Part shown: in pieces, positions 23,165 through 34,564 of the stretch
How the letters are laid out: each line of letters begins with the position of its first letter
Numbering within the stretch: position 1 is the first letter of the stretch
Assembly (NCBI GenBank): GCA_918026815.1
Contig: CAKJVC010000006.1
Coordinates: 1,116,001 to 1,180,000, forward strand
Direction of reading: 5' to 3'
DNA from: Chalara sp. BL73
Lineage: Eukaryota > Ascomycota > Leotiomycetes > Helotiales
DNA: 64,000 nucleotides
Position numbers and translations under genes: made by a program
The notes under the pieces: model-generated
Seen by the model: only the letters and a program-made list of their open reading frames with translations
Told to the model about the DNA's origin: nothing
Database searches by the model: none

Positions 23165-24741
23165 GTACATTTTTGATACAATTTAGGATATAATCGAGAA
23201 AATTCGAAAGAAACCCGAAATAAAACTTAAAAAGCCCAAGTAAAACAAACGCTAAAATTAAGAAAATTGAGCAAGAAAATATTAAACAAGTTCTGCGAAG
23301 CCTATACTAATAATAAGCTTTAGGCTAGCGACGCCTGATCTCCTCACCTGTACGCGGTGCTGGCTATAAACTGGTGATATTTCTAGAGGCATTCACCTGA
23401 GCTGAGAAAAGAACGCGAATAGCTTGAAGCGAAGGCCGAAATGTATCGAACTAAAGCAAAGGATTTGTGCTCTTTTTGGGAAAAAGATGTGACGGTGCTG
23501 CTTTGATAATAAGTTTAGAGTATATTTCATTAATTTCAAAAGCTACAAAGTCTTTGCTTATACGTTAACAACAAAAATCGACTTTAGAGCATTCGCTACA
23601 TCGATTACAGGCTGGAGATTGTATAGAGATAGGAGTATTTTAAGCAGCTGAATTATACAAAAAGACTCACGGTTTCGTACGATAGCTCCGGCTATTAAAC
23701 GGTTTTATTGCGATTTCAAGTACAGTACATATAAAAAATAGTGCCCGCAGGTTGTAATGCGTAATTGGATTAAAGAACCTGTACAAAGTGTAACATAGCT
23801 TCTCTGAAAGCTGAAGCATAGTTGCAACAATCAAGAAAACCGAACAGAGAAAAAGCACGGTCTAAGTTGGATTCTGAAAATATCTGTGCTACCTATTGGA
23901 GCTTATACACTGGGGTCATAATTACCTTTACTACAGTTACGTCTGGATGACACTGCGTCAGCTACATAGACTATGGAATTAAAAAAAAACATGATAAGCT
24001 TTAATATATCAATAATGTGGCTGGGAAGGTTGAGATTTAATTGTGCTTTATACCATAGGTCTACTAATAATATATTGTTAATAATTGTCTAACTCTTAAC
24101 ATTTCGAAGGGACATGTTAATCGAAGCTAGGTACTTCGCTCTACTGATATACTCGGAAAAGTTTTCGTTTACTGGAAGTGAGAGTGGAGGTCAGCCGATG
24201 AGGAACTAGAGCATCTGCCAAGGCAGCGGAGAGCGGGATTGCTTCCGGGATTCTCACCCACGGTGCTCTACTCAAGACCAACATTGCGTCCAATATTTGA
24301 AAGCGGGCAAGGAGATTGGTTGATCATTCGCGTACTCACCCCCAGACTCATCTGCGTCAATATGAGCAAGATAACTTCTGAAGCGATCTTGGCATCTTGG
24401 CTGAGAAGGTTTTGCCCTTCATCCCAGCAATCACGATCCTTGTGTAGCATTTCTGACAAGCCATTTGTTGTATATTCTGGAAGTCAAGACTTTCAAGGAT
24501 TATTCTGCCTCAGTTGGCTTGACGCCTCAGGTTGGCACGCTGTAGAGAAAATGTGATGGTCCCCAGGGCCGTCGTAGGTATTTCTTCAAGATGCATGCCT
24601 ATCATTCCCCTGATCCGCTTTACTTTTGCCGGAAGCAAATAAACTTACCTCACGGATAAATAAGCTGCGTGATCAATCGCGCACCTGCAAAGCTTCTGAA
24701 AGCAAAAGGATCGCTTTGCTGACTGACTCAGAAGCGTCAGT
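23165..24741. other. AT-rich island and ferric reductase upstream region
   Basis: 23165 to about 24150 is strikingly AT-rich with many stops in all frames. A short + strand stretch at 23400-23510 reads like a lysine/glutamate-rich coiled coil interrupted by a stop, perhaps a decayed gene. From about 24200 composition becomes normal; this part is the promoter side of the ferric reductase. The frame 24239-24556 has no recognisable features. Confidence 0.5.
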
Positions 24742-26883
24742 ATGCGGGTTTCAACAACATTCGCTCTTCTTTATGTTTCTCTGCCCTGGTGCCTTGCACT
24801 AATAGGTTATGGAATTCCCATGTACGATCCGTCCTGTGCATTCGCATGTCGTGCAGCAATTGCCTCCGCACCATTAACCTGCTCTGACCATGGAGCAGGA
24901 GGGCATAGCAGCGGCGGTGGTCACGGCGCCTCTATGACTACCACCCCACAATGTCGAGCGAGCAATTTGCCCTTCCTCACAACTCTCGCATGGTGTATAC
25001 AAACAAACTGCGGACCTCTGAACATTGAGCTCTGGAGGTTAGAGAAATATTGGCGAGAGCAAGTTCCCGGAGCAAAAGGTGTTATTCCTAAGTGGTCATA
25101 CGCGGAATCAGTGCAGCAAATCTCTGGCACGCCATCGCAGCCACTGAACAAGAAGGAAGTCATGAATGTGACTGTCCTCGTATCAACTACTTCATGGCAG
25201 TCTCAGAAGAACACCTTGGAGCATTTCGCTGGACAGGAGACGTTACATTCCAGATATGGGTATGGGAAACATCTTTAAATTCAGCACAATTCTACAACAT
25301 ACTAATTTCAAAATAGAATCGTCCTATTAGTCACCGGATTTGCCATCCCTATTGTCTTCACGGCTCTAGGATACTTGCCATATATGACAGGTGTGTTCGA
25401 CAAGATCAAGCCGTATGTTGTCTACCCTGCTGTCATTGGTAGGTACCATGTCCGCCCTTTACCATACTTTCTTGGGAATGCACCCCTTCTCGGCGAGAGT
25501 CTGTATGTCGCATTTTTCTTCGCTCTGAATGTCATTTTGACGGCTGTCAATTATCATTCCACTCAGCCAAACACCTGGTTTACGAGTACTTGGCAAGAAA
25601 TCATGGCGTATTCATCGGCCCGTACTGGCGTTTTGGCATTTGCTCTCGCTCCTCTCGTTGTTCTTTTCTCAGGAAGGAACAATATTTTGCTGTGGTTGAC
25701 CAACTGGTCGCACTCGACATTTATGCTCCTCCATCGCTGGGTAGCCAGGATTTTTGGCCTGCAAATTATCCTCCATTCAATCTTAGAGCTTATCCTATAT
25801 AAAGACATTGGGACGCTCAGTGCGGAGCAGAAAGAGGAGTACTGGATCTGGGGTATTGTGGCTACACTGGCTGTCTGCATCTCGCTCGTGATCAGCCCAT
25901 TATATTTCCGCCGGAAATCTTATGAGATATTCCTTATCCTACACATCATATTGGCAGTATTTGTGCTTGTTGGGTCCTGGTATCATGTTGAATTACTTTT
26001 CACGCGAAAATGGGGCTATGAGTTCTGGATCTATGCTGCATGTGCTGTCTGGTTTGCTGATCGGCTGTTGCGGGTTCTACGCATTGCAAAAACTGGACGA
26101 CGACACGCTACGATAACTGATGTGGCGTCCGATATCGTCCGCGTCGATATTGAGGGGGTGGGATGGGCAGCACAACCAGGATACCATGCGTACGCATACT
26201 TTCCCACCTTAAACAAGTTCCGACCATGGGAAAACCATCCTTTCTCCGTCATTCCGACATCATTGCTTCATCTACATAAGCACAGTTCTCAATCGGACAA
26301 ATCATCTCAAACAAGTAAATCGGCAGATCGAGATATTGAGAAGTCAGCAGATGTTCACACAGCAGCTGAGGTAATCAACGCAAGACAGCCATGGAGTACA
26401 GCTGGTGTAAGCTTATACATCAGAAAATCCAACGGAAAAGGCGGTATAACGAAGTTCCTCAAAGGGCAACAGGGCCTAACTACCCTCCTGGATGGCCCGT
26501 ACCCCAATAACCCAACCAAGGCGGTCTTGGGATGTGATAGACTATTGTTGATCGGGGGTGGAATCGGCATCACTGCGCTCATTCCGTTTTTAAGCTCTCA
26601 CACAAATGTGCATCTTCGCTGGAGCGTGAAGCAAAGTTCAGAAGGCATTGTCCACGATTTAAGTTCTACGCTAGAGGGGGTTGTGGAAAAGGAAATCTTG
26701 GTTGGCAAGAGACTCGACGTTGAACAAATTATTACCCAGGAGGCGAATGCTGGATGGAAGAAGATTGGGGTCGTAGCCTGTGGACCAGGAGGGCTATGTG
26801 ATGATGTACGAGCTGTTGTGGCAGCGGCGGGACGGCAGGGAAAAGCCGTGTTTGAGCTTGAGGTGGATGCATTTTCTTGGTAA
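24742..26883 (+). CDS. ferric/cupric reductase, FRE family transmembrane flavocytochrome
   Basis: Two exons, join(24742..25259,25317..26883), give 694 aa. It reduces extracellular Fe3+/Cu2+ using cytosolic NADPH across FAD and two haems. The N-terminus is a signal peptide (ALLYVSLPWCLALIG) and a short Cys/His/Gly-rich extracellular region. The ferric-reductase membrane domain has both haem-ligand helix pairs: HRWVARIFGLQIILHS (His about 311 and 325) and ILHIILAVFVLVGSWYHVE (about 381 and 395). The FAD motif HPFSVIP is at about 479, the NAD(P)-binding glycine loop IGGGIGITAL at about 586, and the C-terminal CGPGGLCDDVR motif follows. The splice (gtatgg..aaatag) joins SRYG to IVLLVTG. Fre-type enzymes supply iron uptake. 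No siderophore gene is next to it. Confidence 0.93.
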
Positions 26884-27056
26884 TTTGAGGTTAACGAAAT
26901 TTGGTTTCTGTCTCCATCTTTTACGCAGCAACAACGCGAACAGCTGAAATGTACCTATTCCAATAGCGAAACCGGAACTGTAAACTCTACCATCCGTCGC
27001 CTCTTGAGTATTGAAAAAATTCGCTAGGAAAAGATATTTTCCCAAAACGTCCCACT

Positions 27057-28805
27057 TCACTTACGAGAAGATACACTTGAAACATCGGAATGGCCAGTCT
27101 CAAGGCCTTCCCTTCTCTTCAACCAAAATGCATTATCTTTCTTTAACTGTGTTCGAAACCACAAGAACCAGGTATATATCACCAAGATAGTCAATGGAAC
27201 AGCAACAGTAGGTAGAATCCACCACCAATGAGAAATATCGAGCTTCCCACCTTCGTAGGCAAAAAACACAGTGCTGAACACGGACTACATCAATTAGCCC
27301 AAGGAATACAAAATGTTAGGATCAACATACGCAGACAAATGTTCCTGGTAGAAATAGCGTCGTGACCATTGCCAGCGTGGACATCGAGGCACTGTCACGC
27401 TTAGTTTGCAATGCAATATCTGTCGTCAAGTGCCCTATCTTCTGGTTGGCTTGGTTGTCTTCCTGAGCAGCGAGATTATGCATCTTGGAATGTCAGCTCT
27501 CCATAAACGTAGATACATACATACATATTATCTAAGAACACGATTTAAGTAAGGTCTCGTACCAAGTTGATCCGAATATTGGTTCTCTCACTATATGTTC
27601 TGACCCACTGGGACCAAAATTGACACGACGACTTCTGGTGCCTTAAAGCTTCGGACGAACTGTGGTTATAAGTCTTTGTTCTTCCATTGGATCTCGCAAA
27701 GTCTGTTCTAGTGATACTGTCAACAGTTGAGAGGAGATGGTCTAGATGTTTCTCGATGTCTGTCAAATCTTTCAGAATTGTATGCCACTTCACGGCAAGC
27801 TTATGGAGTGCGACAATGTGCTCATTGTGGTCGCCCTTCTGGGAATGCTCTTCGATGTCCTTTTGCTCCTGTTGCATTTTTAAGCTCGGTCGAAGCTCGG
27901 AAATAAAGGACTAAGAACCTACAATACCGCGGAGCGTTTCCCTATGACTAGCTATCGCAGAACGATAAGACGCTAAGACTTTATCGGCGATTAGAGATTC
28001 AATGAAGAATAGCTCTTTGATTAGGGATGGCCTTTTTTCAATAGTGATGCTAATATACTCCTGAAGGGTGGATGGGAAGTTCACAAAGAAGTATGTCGAC
28101 TTGCCAGCATTCATGACGAGCTGAACAAACGACGGTATTGAGTCATTTCTCCATATCCAGAAACCATATTGCAATACCACTAATGAGAATTAGTCATATG
28201 GGCACCAGGAAGCGAGGTGCTTACCCGGCGTCGAGGAATTGGAATTGTTTGATGAATGGTCGGGCATGTCAAGCTCATAATCAGCGTCGAAGGCTTGAGG
28301 CTGCCGAGGCTTCGGTATCGTTGAAGAAGATGATGTTCGAAATACAGTCCACTCCTCAGTCTCGTAGAAGTCCACAAGGAATTTTGCCGTCATGACACCC
28401 TTATCGTAAAGCAATTTCATGGTCGGATCAATGTGGACGTGCTCCTCAACTCTGCATTTTGCTGTAGAAATAAAACTAATGAATTAACAGAGCTTGAATT
28501 AACACCAAGAAGATAATAGAACCTGGGTATCCTCACAATATTCTTGAATCGCATGATTCATTCTGCAAACTCTCTGCGTTGAGATATTTCTCTAGATTTT
28601 GGAAATTCAAGTCGTAATGGAAATCTATAACACGTAAACCACGATACGGTGATTTAGAAAACGTCCCTAATCTGGCGGACTTACTGCTTTTCTCATGAGG
28701 CTGTGTCTCGAGTATAGATACCTTTGCAAAAGACGAGGCTGAGCAGCAATCTTGACTCAGTTCATCTAGCCTGTTTTGCGAGACATATTCTAAGAAATCG
28801 ATCAT
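27057..28805 (-). CDS. CorA-like membrane protein of a fungal orphan family
   Basis: Six exons, complement(join(27057..27284,27331..27483,27563..27868,27923..28179,28225..28451,28537..28805)), sum to 1440 nt and give 479 aa. The C-terminus has two membrane segments in CorA/MRS2-like arrangement: SMSTLAMVTTLFLPGTFV running into SVFSTVFFAYEGG, and WWWILPTVAVPLTILVIY. The classical GMN triad is replaced by an acidic YEGG loop. Before them is a long helical region (KLAVKWHTILKDLTDIEKHL). Fungal genomes carry many such divergent CorA-like proteins, often near HET or defence-like genes; transport activity is not established. Joints of exons 3-6 are firm; the exon 1/2 joint (acceptor tgcag at 28452) is the best phase-consistent choice. 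The 5' half has no recognised domain. Confidence 0.75.
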
Positions 28806-29228
28806 CTCGAAACAGAGGTTCCAAACGCCTTGTGGACAGAAATCCTCAATATGGGCGACAGAGGTTCACAGGGAGGAAAGTGATCTGATAACGGGGTACG
28901 AATCACCGGCACAATTTCATGTAACACAAAGCTACCCCGCAATCATGTGTAAGATATGTTCCTTGATTTAGGCTTTCATGCAGCCACAAGCATATCGGAG
29001 TTATGAAGTCTATACCACGAACTTCAATCTTTCACATTCTACTAGACAACGTGAAGTTCTCACTGTGTACAGTACCTGCTTGTTAAACTTGTAAAAACAA
29101 CTGCCACCAAGCAATGTGGTCCTAATAATTGTCCCTAGCGATAACTAAGCTTTCGCCAAGGCAAAACAACCTTCAACATGGAACGCTCTCTCTTTCATTA
29201 CGCCAGTCGCACTCAATCATGTTTAGAC
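28806..29228. other. intergenic between two minus-strand genes
   Basis: Upstream region of the CorA-like gene and 3' flank of the ATP-grasp gene. No frame or repeat worth calling. Confidence 0.5.
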
Positions 29229-31283
29229 TCATTCCACTTCGTACGAAAAGTTCTCTCGAATAAAGTTGACCAGCCTCAGACAATCCTTTCGACCAGCTCT
29301 GGAGTAGATAGAAATATAGCCAATCCACCAAAGAGCTGTTGCTAGTCTTCCTTCTAGCACATCGCCGCCCCTTTTCTGTGTCTTATAATCTGGAACCTTA
29401 TCACGGAGCTCGGGGAAGTTTTCCAAAAATTCTCCTACGGCGTCTCTTGATTTCATTGTGCCAGCTTCCGTCTGCTGGATGATAACCATAGCAAGATTGA
29501 ACTGCGGACCATCAGAGAATGGTTGCGACAAGGCACGAATTCGAACGTTCTCCGACTCTCCTATAGATAGCAGAAGACGCAGTGCATAGTAATCCACGCC
29601 ATAAGCCAGAGCTACGGCTACGGTCTCTAGGTACCCTGGTGGACGTGCGTTGATTTCATGCAGATAGGTACTTTTTTCGTTGTTTGGTGGTTCTTCCTTG
29701 TCCTCGAGATCAAGAAGGCCGCCATCTGCCTTGTATTCTCTGGAGGAATGGCGGACCCTGGCTTCGCAATGGAAAATGCCCGATGAGAAACCCTGCCGTA
29801 TAATGCTCTTATGCAGCGAGTCCCGAAGCAGGATAACTTCTTCATCTGGTAATGCTGTAGGAAGCAGGGCGAGTGTTTCCTGGAAGGTATCTTCAGGGCC
29901 GGCATTATTCGCGTCTCCATTGCTTGGAAAGTTGTCGCAGATCTCGAAGAATACAATCTCCCCGTTTAGGAGGACTAGGTTCGCATCAACCTCCGGCCCA
30001 TCAATAAACGGTTCCACCACTACAGCTGTGCTGGGGTCTGGTGCATTTGCATGTCTTTGTGAAGCAATGCCTACAGCCTTGGCTAGTTCGGACTCGTTGT
30101 TTATCTTTGAAACACAGTCGCTATTCCATCCACGACACGGTTTAACAACCATGGGAAACTCAAGGGGTGCATCTCGAACATTCAAATATGCTTCTAAGGC
30201 TTCTGCATTAGATAATGTGAAAGATTCTTTGCCACTTGACTCCAACATCCTAGTTTCCCCTTTATCTCCTGCAATTTGATAGGCAGCTGCAGAAGAAGTT
30301 GGCAGCTCAAGAATCTCACAGGCTTTAGCAACTCCAGGCAAGCGTAAATCACTAATTGTTACCAAGCCATCAATCGGGAGAGGATAGCCATGAACGGCAT
30401 CCACGATCCGCTGAGTAAACGTATCGTCAACATCAATATTTACTGAAAGAAATGCTTCCCGGAGGTGGCTGTAAGGGCCATCCTCCTCCTGGAGCCAATG
30501 ACCAGCTTGGTCTATTATGACAAGCGTGATTCCGAGTGCTTTAGCAGCTTCATATGCTCTTCCACTGGACTCAAAGTCTTCACGTCCTTGCACCCATGCC
30601 ACCCGTCTTCGAGGCACAGACTTGAACAGCAGCCAAGATAGAGAAAGTCGGCTACTCAATTCTGCATCCAACTTTTTTAGCAGCATATGAAATTGAACCG
30701 GATCGCGACTACGGAGTTGTACAGCCCCAACTGCCTTGGACAAAACTTGATAAATCGATGTCGAAGAGATCTCACGCCGTGAGAAGCCAAGAACCTCTTC
30801 GAGTGGTTCTACAAATGAAACAGCTTGTTCCACAATCTCGCAGCATTCGAAACGTCTTTCAAGGAAATCGCACCTTATGACTTGTCCACCATCTACGGGG
30901 AAAATGAATCTTACAACAACTGCCTCATTCGGGTTATCGTTTGCAGAAGTTGAGAGCTGGAGTAAGCGGATGCACCCGTCGAGGAAGAGTATACACGATG
31001 TTTTCCCAAAACTCCTATCTGGAGGCACATCCATATCTTGGGAGACATCGGAGTTACAGGCTACATCTTGCAAAAGAGAGACCACCAAGTCAAGACTCAA
31101 GTACGGTGTCACCTGGTCACCTTTTGATTCCGTTCCATGATGCCTCCATCCGTTTGACGTTAATCTGACTATATAAATCAGCAAAATGGCTTAAACTTGT
31201 GCGTAGGTCTTACCTGGAACCTTATTTATGACCGTGCGGACTACAAGGGACTGGAGGTCCAATTGTGCTTCAATTGAGCCCAT
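29229..31283 (-). CDS. ATP-grasp ligase, carnosine-synthase / L-amino-acid-ligase type
   Basis: Two exons, complement(join(29229..31168,31214..31283)), give 669 aa; the intron (gtaaga..atatag) joins NKVP-VRLTSNGW. An N-terminal half without a clear family leads into a Rossmann-like preATP-grasp region (VAWVQGREDFESSGRAYEAA, ITLVIIDQAGHWL). The ATP-grasp fold then shows FPMVVKPCRGWNSDC with the ATP-binding lysine (about 364), VVVEPFIDGPEVDANLVLL with its acidic and glycine residues, and the metal/ATP motif HEINARPPGYLE (about 526). This is the arrangement of enzymes that activate a carboxylate as acyl phosphate and join it to an amine, such as carnosine synthase and bacterial dipeptide ligases. 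It is divergent from the PLP-enzyme gene across 485 bp. I infer an amide-bond-forming role in a small pathway; substrates are unknown. Confidence 0.85.
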
Positions 31284-31768
31284 TGTTCTATTTCTTATGA
31301 GAACCGCAAGTGCAAGTGAGCTGAGTTGAAGTTGACTTGTTTTCGAAAAGAATTGAACGGTGGTCAATGCATCGGACGCTATCAATCCCTGTCACCAGAT
31401 CCCGGTGTCAGCGTGCCTGCATATGTCCGGTTTTAAGGTTAATGTGCTCAAGAGGAGTGGCTGCCAAGATGTCGTAGTTCTCACGGTGGAAAATTTCCCC
31501 TTGTATTACGCACGCAGGCCAAGAGGTTGCGATATGTCTTGTGCATGCTTGGTTGAGACATTTAGAGTAGTTTGCTTCAGGAAAGTTACGATGACTTGAC
31601 GTTTGTGGCTTCCTTGGCATGAAGACTGTGATCAGCGTCGTCCAGTGCTGCGTTTGCATGCACGTGGTGCTTGTATAGCAAAACTGGTTTATCTGTGATG
31701 ACACTCAATCAAGACTTACCCCAAAAATTGAATTGGGAGACTTCGTCGTAGCAGGAACCAGAGGAAAA
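31284..31768. promoter_or_regulatory. bidirectional intergenic region of the ATP-grasp and PLP-enzyme genes
   Basis: The two start codons face away from each other over 485 bp with no gene between, so both promoters must lie here. This is the usual layout for co-regulated fungal pathway genes. I could not identify a specific palindromic activator site with confidence. Confidence 0.6.
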
Positions 31769-33600
31769 ATGAGCACAACCAACACGCTAAATGTTTTCAA
31801 GGGGGCAGACGCGATGGCCCAATACTTCAATCCAGATCTTCAACCACCGTTACCTTTAGTCGAGATACCTGCTAGGCTTAATCCGTTCCGAGGCGACGGT
31901 GTGCGTATCTATGCCAAAATGATGACTGCTCTCCCCGCCCAAAATGTCAAAGCTCTCCCAGGTAATTCGAGAATCCCTAATGAAATCTATTTTTGACGAT
32001 AATAGCATTGAATATGTTACTCAATCAACCCTCCGCGGCAAATAAATCGATCGTCGAAGCCAGCTCAGGGTCGACCGTGATCTCGCTCGGCATAGTTTCT
32101 CGCGTATTATGGGGAAACGAAGATGTATGTGCCTATGTCACAAACAAGAAACATCCGGATCAGCTGAGAATATTGAGATTTTTTGGGCTTAAGGTGTTAG
32201 TTAATTCTGCTTTTCTTTCCTGTCTGTAATTGAGCTCACTCACATAGTTCGCTCTATGGTGGTCTTGCTCAACAAGAACCAGTTGACCCAAAAGGAATCA
32301 TGAACCGACTTAGAAAGCTCTCCAAAAAGGATCCAGACACTTTCATTTACCCAGGACAATACGATAACGCAGATGTGAGGCATTATAATCCGTCACAGAG
32401 TTCTTAAGCATTAACGAATCTAGAATTGGCAATCGCACACCCGTTGGACTGGTCCCCAAATATGGAATCAGTTGCCTGAAATCAATGTTTTATGCACGAC
32501 TGTAGGAACCGGAGGTATACCCACTTCTACACAGTTTGGTGACACAAGCTTATTTGAAAGGTTGCATTACCGGAACAGGTTCATATCTCAAATCTCAAAA
32601 GCAATCTCTGAGAGTTGTTGGGTGAGTAAATACCACCTTTCTCTTACCAATTTAGTATTAGCTAAATAAGTTTAGAGTATGTAATGCATTCAATGATCCA
32701 ACTCCAGGACCAAGACACTTTCCTGGTTTTGAAAGCTGTAGATTTCCATGGCGAGATACAATAGACACGTTTGAAACTGTCAGCTCTGCAGAATCTTATA
32801 GAATGTCCATGAAACTCTCGAGAGAAGGCATAATATGCGGGCCATCCTCAGGCGAAGCACTTCATGGTTTACTAAACTATTTACAGAAGTTAAAGGATGC
32901 TGGTAATCTCCAGGAGATCGCTGACCCTATCACGCGAGAAATCTCTTGTGTCTTCATCTGTTGTGACCTTCCTTATCAGTATATGGAGGGTTATTTCCAA
33001 AAGCTTGAATTAGATGAGTTTCCACCAATCTACAACGATGTAAGTTACACAACTAGTTCTATTTAATTACGGTGCAGCCCACGTGATTAATTTCCAACTC
33101 AGATCCTGCTCAATTGCGATCTAGATAAGTATAGCGAGGCGTGGGAATGTAGCCCAAGCCAAGCTGTCAAGCTCTTATGTAGTGGCATACGGTCTAGAAG
33201 GCACGGCCTACCATGTAATGATCCCACCTGCTACGGCAAATCATGTTCAAAGAAGAACAAATTCAATAGTCCAGTTATCTTGGACCTTCGAGATCATGCG
33301 GACTTCAGCGCTAAACATATTCGTGGATCTCTGAATAGCCCCCTTAAAGGCATCTCACCGCAGCCTCAAGATATCTTCGGACATGCAGAAATTTTACACG
33401 AGCTTTGGAAGAACCTGCGCCAGAAATTTGACGAAGATCCGAAGATGCTTGGGTCTAAATCCAGGCCACTTATTGTTCTATGTTACGATGGAGAGGTGTC
33501 AAGACTTGCGACTTCAGTACTTCGTGGTAGAGATTATAAAGCAATCAATATAGCTAACGGGTTTCCTGCATTCTATCGATTTGCAAGCAGCAGGAAATGA
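31769..33600 (+). CDS. PLP-dependent cysteine-synthase-fold enzyme fused to a rhodanese domain
   Basis: Seven exons, join(31769..31961,32006..32195,32248..32374,32424..32514,32561..32621,32676..33039,33103..33600), sum to 1524 nt and give 507 aa. Residues about 1-340 are fold-type II PLP enzyme (cysteine synthase / tryptophan synthase beta): NVKALPALNML with the Schiff-base lysine (about 61), EASSGSTVISLG as substrate loop, KVSLYGG, the phosphate-binding TTVGTGG loop (about 199) and GPSSGEAL with the serine contacting the pyridine nitrogen (about 277). Residues about 390-505 are a rhodanese domain: VILDLRDHADFSAKHIRGSLN and the active loop VLCYDGEVS with its cysteine (about 469). The start is ATG 31769; the upstream in-frame stretch begins without ATG. 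Such enzymes perform beta-replacement or elimination on serine-type substrates. The fused rhodanese suggests sulfur handling, by inference. Very secure domains; reaction unknown. Confidence 0.88.
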
Positions 33601-33688
33601 ACTCAGAGAAAAGCAATAAAGATCTAATCACCATCTAGAGCGCTATTACTCATTTTCACTCTATAGTTTGCTTTATAAATCTAAAATA

Positions 33689-34564
33689 TCAGATACTTTG
33701 ACAGATGACTTCAGTACAAATGATAATTCTCCATCCATCCTCGGCGTCCATAAACCTCCTCAGTTCGCTTTTGATGGCCTCCTGTCTCTCCCCATCAAAG
33801 CCCAATTTCTCAGCTGTCTTTCTTACATCTGATTCTACATTCTCCAGATTTCCTATCATTGACAACGAGAACTGACTCCGGTCTTCCTTCGGGATGGTCG
33901 TCAAGACACTAGCTGAGGCTTCAATTTCCTCTCTATTCCACCCCGCCTTCAAAGCCAGCGAAATCAACTTCCTTCCTGTCTCAATATCGGTTTTGTCGTG
34001 AGCATACATCGCTTGAATCAACCTTGTATACTCATCGCAAGGTGGAAACAATATCTGAGACCTTAAGTCACCATCTCTGGCGGCAACAACACCACCTTTT
34101 CGTGCGATGCTGCGCATCTGGCGCAAGGCCTCAACGCTGTCTGGTATGTTGATCAAGCTTGCGTGCACGCTAACCACGTCAAAAGTTCCAATCTCCTCCT
34201 CTGCCAAAAAACTACCTGGGTTCAGGATATCGCCTACGCGAAACTCGCATCTGCCTCCTATCTGCCCGTTCTCCCCATTCTTTTGCTCCAAACTTTGCTT
34301 CTGAGTGGCGATATTTCGCTCGATCACCGTAGCAGAAAAGTCTACACCAATGATAGTGGCACGTGGAAATATTTTTGCAAGGTCAAATGTGATGCTTGCT
34401 GGCCCACACCCGACATCTAGCAATTTAAAGGTAGGAGGCAGCGAGTGTAAAGTTGGAAGTAAGTATCCAAGACATGTCCTGGCTGTTCGTTGGGATAGAA
34501 GCCGAAGGGTTTTCTCATCTTGGCCAATATGATATCCGGACTCGGAAGCGATTTCTGAGGGCAT
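33689..34564 (-). CDS. SAM-dependent methyltransferase, class I, UbiE-like
   Basis: One exon, 291 aa from ATG 34564; the in-frame GTG 12 nt upstream is not a fungal start. Motif I is LLDVGCGPASITFDLA, followed by IIGVDFSATVIE (acidic end of strand 2), FDVVSVHASLINIPD (motif II region) and ALRQMRSIARKGGVVAARDGD (motif III). The first 30 residues are typical of the small fungal methyltransferases found in secondary-metabolite loci. It converges with the PLP-enzyme gene (88 bp between stops) and diverges from the transporter gene, so the four genes form one block. The methyl acceptor is not deducible. A stand-alone metabolic role is possible. Confidence 0.88.
   Translation of the reverse strand: MPSEIASESGYHIGQDEKTLRLLSQRTARTCLGYLLPTLHSLPPTFKLLDVGCGPASITFDLAKIFPRATIIGVDFSATVIERNIATQKQSLEQKNGENGQIGGRCEFRVGDILNPGSFLAEEEIGTFDVVSVHASLINIPDSVEALRQMRSIARKGGVVAARDGDLRSQILFPPCDEYTRLIQAMYAHDKTDIETGRKLISLALKAGWNREEIEASASVLTTIPKEDRSQFSLSMIGNLENVESDVRKTAEKLGFDGERQEAIKSELRRFMDAEDGWRIIICTEVICQSI

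Noticed and set aside
24239..24556. 105-codon ORF upstream of the ferric reductase
   Set aside because: No recognisable domain; frames on both strands are open here by chance.
31769..33600. PLP-enzyme region as several short genes
   Set aside because: All six introns have proper signals, and the joints restore conserved motifs such as GTGG and KVSLYGG.
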